Assembly: GCF_900108065.1 (NCBI RefSeq)
Contig: NZ_FNVQ01000002.1
Coordinates: forward strand, 1-64,000
From: Marinobacterium lutimaris
GTDB lineage: Bacteria > Pseudomonadota > Gammaproteobacteria > Pseudomonadales > Balneatricaceae
Direction of reading: 5' to 3'
Length of the DNA stretch: 64,000 bases
The position numbers were made by a program, and so were the translations under genes. The notes below the pieces were generated by a model. That model worked only from the letters and a program-made list of their open reading frames with translations. It had not been told where the DNA came from and did no database searches. Of the stretch, positions 57,801-64,000 are shown in pieces (the first letter of the stretch is position 1; each line of letters begins with the position of its first letter).

Positions 57801-60800
57801 GGCGGTGCCGATAATGTCGACCTCTTCGTCCACCAGCCAAATCAGGGCATCAAGGCCTATAATCTTCTGCTCGCCGGTGAGTGCAGGAAGCACGGTCGCT
57901 CCCTGCCCATCCGCGTCGATGTTCTCCACTACCAGGATCGAGTTGTCGTTCGGATCCTTGAAGTAGTCGCCAGTTTCCGGATCGATGTAGATTGCATCGG
58001 TCAGCGGTGCGCCAAATTCATCGACGTACTCATAAGCGTCTTCAATGGCGACAACACGCCACTGGCCTTCCTGACCTTCGATTTCGATAATCTGGCCAAC
58101 CAGGAAGCCCTGAGCTTTCCAGTCGAAGTCATCGCGGACGATGGTGCCGCCATCAGCCGTGGCAGTGAATACAAACTCGTTCTGAGCCGATACGAACGGC
58201 GCCTGGTTCAGCGTACCGGTGATATCCAGGTAATCGTTACCCTCACCAAGCATCAGGTTAACCACCTCGATGGTGCTTTCTTCTACGTCGGTACCAAAAC
58301 CGTTGGCGCCGAAGTTCACCTTGCCGTAGCTGATACCGCCTGGAATGATCAGTGATTCACCGAAGGTGTCGGTGCCGGCGTACTGGCTGAAGTCCAGCGT
58401 ATCCGCCATGCCGAAGCCGGTAATAGTGGTCGCATCCATGGCGCCATTGGTATTCGCCTTGCTGCTGTCGTTGAAGATGTTCAGCACATCAATCTGCTGA
58501 CTCTCCGGTGCCTGAGCAGCGATGGCGATCAGGAACTTATCGGTTTCGCCCGGCAGCTTGACGCCATTGGTCAGCGAGCGGTCGGCGCCGGTCGGACCAC
58601 CTTCAACCGCCAGCGGTCCACGCAGTTTCGACAGCATGTGTGACGATACCGGGAACACCTTCACGCCTTCACGGGTAGAGGGTACGTCGTAGTAAGAATC
58701 CGCTTTCAGGGTGATGGTCTGCTGCTTGTACCAGGCGTTGGCCGCATTTACATCACCAGAGAATTCAGCCATCACGGCGATGCGGTTAACCTCCACATTC
58801 AGGGTACCGGTCAGCCAAGCCGGCAGGGTCGCGCCGGGATCCAGGGTGAACTGGATGCGATCGTCCTTGGTATCGTTGTCGCCACGGATAATGGCGATCT
58901 TGAAGTCAGCGGAGTTACCGGTCCGATCACCATTGATATCCAGTTCGAATACTCGGACCCGCTGCCCTTCCAGGAAGCCCTCGCCGAGCCAGCCCTGATC
59001 CTCAGCATCCAGCCCTGTACGCAGCAGGCGGTCAACAAAGACATCGACACCCGCTTCATGGGAGAGCTGTTCGTCCAGTACTCCCGCCTCAACACTCACT
59101 TCACCAGACCAGATACCCTCAGAGGCGAGAATGGAGAGCGCCACCGTATCGGGAACCTCTTCCATTTCTATAGTGCCGAAGGCGCTATCCAGTGTCAGGG
59201 TGTCGTGGCTGACATCGGTTACATAGTAGGTGCCGTTGTAGGTACCGCCTGCACCTTCGATCAGCAGGTGATCGCCCTCGGTCCAGCCCTCATCGATAAA
59301 GCTGCCAAAATCAGCCCCAGCTCCTCGAGTCAGCGTGCCGAAGCCACCCACATCCTCGAACTTGATGGAGCCCTCAAACAGCTGCGTTGGACGGATCGCG
59401 CCGATGGTTTCATAGGTGACAGGGATGCCATTGATTTCCACCACATCGGCAAGGCCATCGGTCAGAATCGCCACTTTGACGGTATCGGTGGGCCGGCTGG
59501 TCAGACGCAGGGTGTAGTCGTCGGTGCTGGTCGCGTCATCCTTGATCAGTTGGGTGTCGCCACCGCTCTCAAGCACCACGCCACCGGCGGTTTCATTGTC
59601 GATCACCTCGACATCGAGAATACCGCTGCCGGAACGCAGGTTCGGGAAGACATAATCGCCATTCGGGTCGTAGGTGCTCTCATCCAGCACAAAGTTGATC
59701 ACCGCGGTTTCCGGATCCTCGGGGGTAAAGTCATCCCAGGCTTCAATGATGATCCGCACCGCCTGGTTCCAGTCGTCGGAATCAAAGCTGATGGTGCGGG
59801 AATCTGCATCGAAACGGCCTGAACCGCCGTCCAGCAGTTTGATCGCAGCGTCATCGTCCAGATTCAAATCCAGACGAATCACAATCTCGTCACCTACTTC
59901 CGGCGCCCGTGACAGCTGCACCAGAATCTCGTCGCGAAGCCGGGTGATATCATCACCCTCAATCACCAGCGTGCGGCCATCCTCGATTGTGGTACCGGGT
60001 TCGACCTCAATAACCTGGACCCCCGGAGTGTCATTGTCTCGGACTTCCACCTCGACATTACGCACATCCGCGGCATCGTAGAGATCGTTATTGGAGATCA
60101 CCGAGTGCTGGATAACCACCACGCGATCGCCCTCGGCGCGGGTATCGTCCGGGGCGTAGACGTATACGGTCGCCAACTCATCCCACTTGTAGCTGTCTCC
60201 CGCACCATCCGAGGTAAACTTCAACACTATGGAGCGGTTATCAATCCAGACAGGATCACCATTAACCATAATCTGGCGCTGGAAGTCAGTATCGGTAACC
60301 GCGCCTCCCGGGTTCACAGCAGAAAGCCAGATACTGTCGCCCTCGCCATTGGGCAGCGGGTACGGATTCACCAGCAGATCATCACGCTCTTCATGCGGTG
60401 AACGGGCGGCCGAAACGGTGACATAGACCACTTCCCCCGCTGCAAGCGCTCGTTGCAGGCGCACGGTGTAGCTGTCGTAGTACGGATTATCGGAATCCTC
60501 CCCAACCACAGTGCGGCCATCGGTGACGCCGCCGGTCTCTTCATTGATGATGACCAGCCCTTCGGTTTCGGTGGCAACGTTGTAATCAAAGCCATCGATC
60601 ACCACGCCGTCATAAAGGATATCGCCTTCGGAAGTGACCAGATGATCGACGGCGCCGGAGGCACCTTCGAGCTCACGGGTGACGATATCCTCAACCACAT
60701 CACCGGCCACGTTGATGGTGTCGGAGCCAAGCCCGCCAATCACGCGGTAGGCCACACCAAACTCGGTGGACTGGACAAAGAATTCGTCATCACCTTCCAG

Positions 60801-63800
60801 GCCATCGACCTCAACCAGCTCGATAGTGGAGTAACGCACGTTCAGGCCCGCACCGTAGATACCGTCCTTGGTGATGACGATATCGTCAGCAAATTCGGTA
60901 CCGAGGATCACCAGCTTATCGAATCCGGTGCCACCCTCGACGGATACCGGCGCGTTGACGTTGTAGCGCACCTCATCCTGGCCGCCACCGGCACGGATAT
61001 CCGGCGCCTGGGCCACGGAGAAGCCAAGGCCGATCTGCGGAGTGGCCACACCGTCCCCATCCAGCACGATGGTGTCGTCGCTGAAGTCATCCGGCGTCAG
61101 CATCAGGTCGATGTAGTTGATATTGAGGTCGTCGTTGGTGTCGTAGATGTAACCCCCCATGCCATCGGAGAGCGCAGACATCAGCTCAGCGGTATAGCCT
61201 GCGTAGTAGGCACCACCATCTTCTGCGGCCTGCAAACCGGCGAACGTTATGGAACCATCATCCAGCCCCTGCAGCAGCGCTACGCCGTCGTCCAGATCAT
61301 TAACATCCAAAACCTCATCACCGTTCCAGTCGAAATCGACGGTGGCGGCCAGAGCAAAGGCGCGGACGATAAACAGGTCGTTGTCGTCATCGCCCTCCAG
61401 GCGCAGTTCAGACTGGTTGGAGTAGACACGGAACTCATCATTGCCGGTGCCACCCTGCACCACCATCGGTGCGGTGGCGCCTGGGCTCAGCCAACCGCGG
61501 GTGGTGGCGACCAGGTCGCTGAACACATCCTCGGCCAGCAGGTTACCTTCAGCCTCGTTGCGGTTGGCGCCGAAGATCTGGCCGATCTGGAAGCTGTCGT
61601 AGCCAGCGCCGCCATCCAGGGTGGTAATCACCGTGGCGTCATCGGAGAAGAAGGCATCGTTACCGCCCTGTCCCTCGATGGTCAGGCGGCCGTTCAGGCC
61701 GGTGTCATAGTTGATGCGCTGTACATCGGAGGAGGATTCATTACCGGAGACCACATCCTCGTAAGTAGACAGAACGCCATGGAGCATGGCGACATAGCCC
61801 GGTCGGTCCTCGCCCTCTTCTCCGGGAATATCGTTACCAGCGCGCAGCAGGAAGATATCGTCGGTGGCGTACTTGTCACCGTTTCCATCTTTGCCGTTTT
61901 CAGTGCTGTTAAAGCCGTAGATAAAGGCTTCATCCACGCCGTCGTCTGCGGCGCCCTTATCGAGGATATTGATGATGTAGTTGCGGTCACCAGCACCGTT
62001 AGAGCCGGTGGTGTAGATCGAATAGAGGTCACTTTCGCCCTGACCGTTAAGGGTCAGGGTATGTTCGGCAACGACGGAACCAGTATCCGGAGCGGTGCGG
62101 GTGAGCGTGCTCTGCAGATAGTATACAGAGAGACGGTCTTCACCATCCTCAGCGCTTGTTGGATCGAAGTCCGCGTCATCGAACGCGCTGCCATATACCC
62201 GGGTTTTAGAACCCAGGAAGATATAGCCGGCATCGCCCTGATCCGTGCCGCCACCAATACCTGTGGGATCACCGAACTGGATGCTATCCACATCGCCATT
62301 GCCGAAGAACTCCGCCAGATGGACCGGTGCCGTTTCGGTCGGCACCGCTGTACCTACCGGACCCAGGTTCACATTACTGCCGTCGGAATCCCCCGGTGTC
62401 ACATCGGCGCCAGCAATGATCCGGCCACGCAGGATCATATTGGTGCCGTAGTCGCTGTCCTGGTCACCGTGATCGCCACGGACGACGATGCCACCGGACG
62501 CAAGTATTTCGCTGTTTTCATCCAGGAAGACATTGTCGCCCACGTAGAGGGTGACATTGCCGCCCTCGGCGAAGATCTGCCCGTTGGCGATCTGGCGCTC
62601 GGAGTCGGGATCGTTGGCAGGGCCTGTGGTGTTGTCTTCCGCAAGCAACGCGGAACCGCTATCGATCAGCAGCAGGTCTTCACCCTGGACGGCCGACTCA
62701 CGCACGGTCAACGTAATATTACCGGTGTAGGTATGGGCCAGTACCAGACGCAGTTCAGCTTCGGTTTCGGTCAGCCAGATGTTATCGGTGGCTTCCAGCC
62801 CCACATCGTCATCATCACTATTGAGGGCGTTATGCAGATTGGGCAGGTAATTTTCCGGATCGGTGGCCAACAGATCACCGAAGTCGGTAGAGCCGCGACG
62901 GCTGTCGATCTCCAGCGCATTATCGGCTGCACCGATATCGGCGCCGTCGCCGTTGGCATCCAGGTCGATGGACTGACCCAGGATATTGGCGGCATCATCA
63001 TCGCGTGCATCCAGGATCGAACCGTTGGTGGTACGCAGTGAGACATCCGACTCGGTCTCCACACTGTGGATATTCAGGTCACCGGTTGTCTCGTCGATAA
63101 AGATACCCTGGGTATCGCCCATATCCGCCAGATCAAACGCGCGCAGCACGCCGGCAGGGCCGCTGTTATCGTAATCGACATTGATCTCGAGATAGTTGTC
63201 GGGCAGGCCGATACCGCCGTTCTGGTTACCGGTGTTCAGCGTCAGCGTCGGGTTGATCACTTGGCCTGCCACATCGCCGTGATCAGGGTTGATCAGCGCG
63301 GAAGCCGAGATCAGGGTGATATTCTCGCCGGAAACATCCGCTTCGGTGGGCAGAGAATCATTGCGGTTATCTAGAATCCGCTCCGGCGAGTAGAGCAGCA
63401 CATCGGAATAGTTAGAGCGAATGCGCTCTATCTGCATATCGCCGCTCTTCTCGGTGAGCGCGATATAGCCGTTGGTCAGCACATCGATATCGCCGCTACC
63501 GCTGATTTCGGTGATACCCAGCACGTTGATGGTCTTGGTGGATGCCGAGTTGGCGTTATCCACCGCTTGCACAATGATATCGCCACCATCAACCAGTGAG
63601 CCGGCCTGAAGTCCGGCCAGTTCATAGTTGCCATTCAGCGGATTGAGTCCGCGGAAATCGTAGGTAGAGGCGATATCGGTGCCGCCGCTGGCGAACATGC
63701 CACGGCTCTTCGGTCGGAAGCCATTATCGTCCTGATCAAAGAAGGTGTAGTGGATTTCGCCGCTCGGCTCATCATCCCATTTAACCGTGATGCCACCGTA

Positions 63801-64000
63801 GTTGCCGGTCACATCCTGGTTCAGGCTGCCGCGCAGCAGCAGATCGATGGTATCGCCAGCAAAAATTCTGTCGATATCGACAATGTAGAAACCACTGTCC
63901 TCACGCTGCAGCGCACGGATATCGAGATTCGCATTCTGGCCCGCATCCACGGTGATCGATTCCGCGCTGGTCAACGTGTGGCGATCATCGAAGTCACCGG
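51858..64000 (-). CDS. Giant RTX calcium-binding surface/secreted protein with C-terminal zinc-protease motif, 5'-truncated by window edge
   Basis: The frame is open to the last base, so the start lies beyond the window; about 4,047 residues are visible. In protein order: a repetitive beta-rich part with filamentous-haemagglutinin/RTX character; a dockerin/EF-hand-like DWNGDEVLDVNDLDDG (~61.3 kb); Calx-beta-like domains (~59.5-60.6 kb); repeated AEGFxVGQ-type modules (~57-59.3 kb). Then come at least seven RTX blocks of GGxGxDxIxG nonapeptides (54.07-56.65 kb), two LamG-like domains (~52.5-53.65 kb) and a terminal metzincin-like segment. HELGHLLGFGHDD with downstream EVMSDEL (52119-52157 and following) fits the matrixin Zn-binding site and Met-turn. 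It resembles giant proteins of marine bacteria exported by type I secretion. Very acidic (pI low by inspection), almost Cys-free. Confidence 0.88.
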   Translation of the reverse strand, partial: GDFDDRHTLTSAESITVDAGQNANLDIRALQREDSGFYIVDIDRIFAGDTIDLLLRGSLNQDVTGNYGGITVKWDDEPSGEIHYTFFDQDDNGFRPKSRGMFASGGTDIASTYDFRGLNPLNGNYELAGLQAGSLVDGGDIIVQAVDNANSASTKTINVLGITEISGSGDIDVLTNGYIALTEKSGDMQIERIRSNYSDVLLYSPERILDNRNDSLPTEADVSGENITLISASALINPDHGDVAGQVINPTLTLNTGNQNGGIGLPDNYLEINVDYDNSGPAGVLRAFDLADMGDTQGIFIDETTGDLNIHSVETESDVSLRTTNGSILDARDDDAANILGQSIDLDANGDGADIGAADNALEIDSRRGSTDFGDLLATDPENYLPNLHNALNSDDDDVGLEATDNIWLTETEAELRLVLAHTYTGNITLTVRESAVQGEDLLLIDSGSALLAEDNTTGPANDPDSERQIANGQIFAEGGNVTLYVGDNVFLDENSEILASGGIVVRGDHGDQDSDYGTNMILRGRIIAGADVTPGDSDGSNVNLGPVGTAVPTETAPVHLAEFFGNGDVDSIQFGDPTGIGGGTDQGDAGYIFLGSKTRVYGSAFDDADFDPTSAEDGEDRLSVYYLQSTLTRTAPDTGSVVAEHTLTLNGQGESDLYSIYTTGSNGAGDRNYIINILDKGAADDGVDEAFIYGFNSTENGKDGNGDKYATDDIFLLRAGNDIPGEEGEDRPGYVAMLHGVLSTYEDVVSGNESSSDVQRINYDTGLNGRLTIEGQGGNDAFFSDDATVITTLDGGAGYDSFQIGQIFGANRNEAEGNLLAEDVFSDLVATTRGWLSPGATAPMVVQGGTGNDEFRVYSNQSELRLEGDDDNDLFIVRAFALAATVDFDWNGDEVLDVNDLDDGVALLQGLDDGSITFAGLQAAEDGGAYYAGYTAELMSALSDGMGGYIYDTNDDLNINYIDLMLTPDDFSDDTIVLDGDGVATPQIGLGFSVAQAPDIRAGGGQDEVRYNVNAPVSVEGGTGFDKLVILGTEFADDIVITKDGIYGAGLNVRYSTIELVEVDGLEGDDEFFVQSTEFGVAYRVIGGLGSDTINVAGDVVEDIVTRELEGASGAVDHLVTSEGDILYDGVVIDGFDYNVATETEGLVIINEETGGVTDGRTVVGEDSDNPYYDSYTVRLQRALAAGEVVYVTVSAARSPHEERDDLLVNPYPLPNGEGDSIWLSAVNPGGAVTDTDFQRQIMVNGDPVWIDNRSIVLKFTSDGAGDSYKWDELATVYVYAPDDTRAEGDRVVVIQHSVISNNDLYDAADVRNVEVEVRDNDTPGVQVIEVEPGTTIEDGRTLVIEGDDITRLRDEILVQLSRAPEVGDEIVIRLDLNLDDDAAIKLLDGGSGRFDADSRTISFDSDDWNQAVRIIIEAWDDFTPEDPETAVINFVLDESTYDPNGDYVFPNLRSGSGILDVEVIDNETAGGVVLESGGDTQLIKDDATSTDDYTLRLTSRPTDTVKVAILTDGLADVVEINGIPVTYETIGAIRPTQLFEGSIKFEDVGGFGTLTRGAGADFGSFIDEGWTEGDHLLIEGAGGTYNGTYYVTDVSHDTLTLDSAFGTIEMEEVPDTVALSILASEGIWSGEVSVEAGVLDEQLSHEAGVDVFVDRLLRTGLDAEDQGWLGEGFLEGQRVRVFELDINGDRTGNSADFKIAIIRGDNDTKDDRIQFTLDPGATLPAWLTGTLNVEVNRIAVMAEFSGDVNAANAWYKQQTITLKADSYYDVPSTREGVKVFPVSSHMLSKLRGPLAVEGGPTGADRSLTNGVKLPGETDKFLIAIAAQAPESQQIDVLNIFNDSSKANTNGAMDATTITGFGMADTLDFSQYAGTDTFGESLIIPGGISYGKVNFGANGFGTDVEESTIEVVNLMLGEGNDYLDITGTLNQAPFVSAQNEFVFTATADGGTIVRDDFDWKAQGFLVGQIIEIEGQEGQWRVVAIEDAYEYVDEFGAPLTDAIYIDPETGDYFKDPNDNSILVVENIDADGQGATVLPALTGEQKIIGLDALIWLVDEEVDIIGTATGGLVTRTGTTWEEEGFIVGQLITLRDGDSSAQYRLVDFADEGMTLVLEGAELPTEAAATRTLFVQGPHGGLTTVHGGGNMWTETVGTFDLTGNSLTRTDGRSWQADRYEVGQYIQLEGETYTRQIVGFDDAEPADADAVFETWGTDSVMILSGPAFGPSVDVLGAGSNVALTVHVSNPLITEVSEEVQILVELTTFTYEGVEQTSYETTVARTSGDSWLDDGFYVGQVVYIEGVAGGFTIADIINDGTKLVLLDAALSDCHDESGIATLTIYGYNVNLDGGKRVGGDHFVISSGAGPDSPLVVYGDTSQDGVWYSGHSYDRLGLEFGEKPFDPFPHLPDAENEDDEWIFPIANPYDFAGNDIIDARQLFAGVADDDLPSVGFTAYGGAGNDLIYGSQAGDHLAGGSGDDTILGQRGVDHIYGDSGVNVDILTRALDITTLDNSPEPSVDKSLEKTDSTFKPVASPVRDNLVAGQDVIDGNGSGEPDQQNIIFGDHGEVVQYVDDPNLPPVLLQKIQTTELATVLEINSVGLQNGADDTIFGTDTADILIGGAGNDMLDGREGDDLIFGDSVYLNRMGTDGDTNLLDDILSYRFQTLSGTLMYSRTDRDPSVFETTSGVLLTDGIQRNFRDADGVQWWAEYEIDYSDLHTFEIASGAAGQGTFGNDYLAGGAGNDMIFGQLGEDIIQGDGSIDSAAAGGAHVGAARSTYSGFETMGELVVVASFEADTDGEDYIEGGGGCDVIFGGLGQDDIVGGSSDFFSLVSAESRPDGKDLIFGGAGIQIDRNNEVLPESIDEESSHAGDSDVIVGDNGNIIRIVGINGIDVNPTLAPEFNEELPLYVTFNYDNYGGEKIVVRGVTLLDYTPGGPDHKPDWFNTDTDVDLAGMRDMFGMQALYDIGGDDEVHGETGDDFIYLGGGNDAAYGDAGDDDIIGGWGNDWISGGTGIDGILGDDGRIFTSRNSADYGEDLYGVDALLGSDPDSRTSQGNVLNEFIYTPGQVQTETINVEFELKKSVDLTPYNLSPVSSDPLFIPVHADDIIFGGLGDDFIHGGAGDDAIGGGEALPESYAPVVEGSYMDELGQERDLLSLVRIDFYRPYNPGNALLFGADTNAWNAPKPVQSRLGEFYLYDEYDARRTILFEVDGDDVSVWKGAADSFDGTKQYFLNQMDNEGITVDGYVDFEPNGSPIGDMVPRHSDGNDSIFGDLGNDWIVGGTGRDHLYGGWGNDLLNADDVLGGGTGVYDATGGLNDAPDTHLIWEDRVFGGAGLDILIGNTGGDRLIDWVGEYNSYIVPFAPFGIATVSRQVPPHLFDFLYAQAFSDGVDITRGTDTGESNGSLRYSNVNPMMGGIDSELGLITQKDHGYWQDQTGGPTDPQPGNIPGGRRDVLRSAEFNDGTMGAFAADEGLFSVSAGAMRVESTSPSDTAASVFYLDDYLPKYYEVAATFNLDKPTKGWNANGYIIFDYYSEDDFKFAGINVSTNKIEMGYKDANGWHYVVQSKQPVRIKPGLDYDVFIAVNDTHVTLVIEGVTWFSYLFDHREEVNSDGSITSYGLNFGLTGVGMDGSKGSVDNFRVQVLPPELTLDETDDFEAEHELEFSTSDLADDVLWVEEGDALTALAESSEMTLRLVDLGADLESASYVEMGADIQAAAQAGLVYDYYDDFNYKFVMLDVNSQQILVGHLAMGQIELDHSFAWALNADTQYRLDLVFKGSAVEIRLNGAAVGSYSHNSVLVDGQFGMLASNATAVFDNFRIATNDPAFDTESQQMVAAQSVSTLVTAPKLSEEELTEAEAQSILDAAYDDWLQSGLVTQSQLDLLGDVQFRIVDLEGDALAEVDGDVILIDATAAGYGWFVDETPDDDGEFASDEGPASGLMDLLTVLRHELGHLLGFGHDDTEVMSDELNAGTRLDITANTSTSTSSATLEQASSGDRTRGNQRAWDNALVFDEETGQLISAEEAKLYFSTMGKERSAWGRDRNLRS
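52065..52470 (-). other. Matrixin-like metalloprotease domain at the C-terminus of the giant protein
   Basis: The segment runs from AQSILDAAYDDWLQSGL through VILIDATAAGYGWFVDETP to LRHELGHLLGFGHDD (His, Glu, His and His of HExxHxxGxxH at 52119-52157) and VMSDEL, a plausible Met-turn. All three zinc-binding His and the catalytic Glu are intact. Proteolytic activity is inferred. Confidence 0.7.
54070..56650 (-). repeat. RTX (GGxGxDxxG) calcium-binding repeat blocks
   Basis: At least seven clusters occur near 56.52-56.65, 56.06-56.19, 55.74-55.81, 55.53-55.61, 54.95-55.11, 54.61-54.69 and 54.07-54.21 kb. Examples are GGAGNDLIYG, GGSGDDTILG and GGWGNDWISG. The blocks are separated by 100-400-residue non-repeat segments rather than packed in one array. 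Such nonapeptides fold into beta-rolls on binding extracellular Ca2+. Confidence 0.92.

Noticed and set aside
60453-63041. 862-codon plus-strand frame opposite the giant RTX gene
   Set aside because: It mirrors Asp/Gly-rich codons of the real gene as Ile/Val/Ala-rich sequence; no domain or ribosome binding site.

Overview
The window looks like chromosomal DNA of a free-living, probably marine, gammaproteobacterium. The gene content suggests an Oceanospirillales- or Marinobacterium-like organism: a fadBA operon, a full curli cluster, catecholate-type siderophore receptors, an RND tripartite pump and two giant surface or secreted proteins. This placement is an inference from gene content; no rRNA, tRNA or housekeeping marker is present. 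Base composition is moderately GC-rich, except for a conspicuously AT-rich stretch at about 13.05-14.15 kb (the katG-csgD intergenic region plus csgD).

Layout. (1) 1-7.0 kb: the 3' part of a filamentous-haemagglutinin-like (two-partner secretion) adhesin with GLUG motifs and 14 exactly in-register 78-residue MBG/YDG-type repeats. It is followed by a STAND/MalT-like regulator with a SARP-type (BTAD) output. (2) 10.7-12.9 kb: katG, on the opposite strand. (3) 13.5-17.7 kb: a complete curli locus, csgDEFG then csgBA, all on one strand, with a 13-repeat CsgA and no csgC. (4) 17.8-25.8 kb: a DUF4377 lipoprotein, a Fur-box-preceded TonB receptor, fadB-fadA, a DUF1330 protein and an NhaP-type antiporter. 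(5) 26.2-38.0 kb: an iron-siderophore region with a MarR regulator, a siderophore-interacting reductase, an acyl-CoA dehydrogenase, a LysR regulator, a second TonB receptor with a complete ABC importer, a ParD/RelE-like toxin-antitoxin pair and a second siderophore-binding protein. Fur-like boxes precede four of these units. (6) 38.4-44.3 kb: an RND permease, adaptor and outer-membrane lipoprotein operon. (7) 44.5-50.9 kb: a tightly packed seven-gene operon on the other strand. It encodes a thermostable-haemolysin-family protein, an AMP-forming acyl ligase, a TenA/haem-oxygenase-like putative diiron enzyme, an SDR, a TPR protein, a response regulator and a histidine kinase. A PmrA/QseB-like direct repeat lies in its promoter. 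(8) 50.9-64.0 kb: an HlyD-like adaptor downstream of a giant RTX protein gene (at least 4,040 codons in the window). The giant protein ends in LamG-like domains and a matrixin-type zinc-protease motif.

How the parts fit together. The adhesin, curli and giant RTX protein point to attachment and biofilm life. The Fur-associated units together make a ferric-catecholate import route: outer-membrane receptor, periplasmic binding protein, ABC importer and cytoplasmic reductase. The most interesting candidate for an undescribed system is the 44.5-50.9 kb operon. It reads as a self-regulated pathway that would activate, oxidise or reduce, and transfer a fatty-acyl substrate, next to a divergent efflux pump that might export the product.
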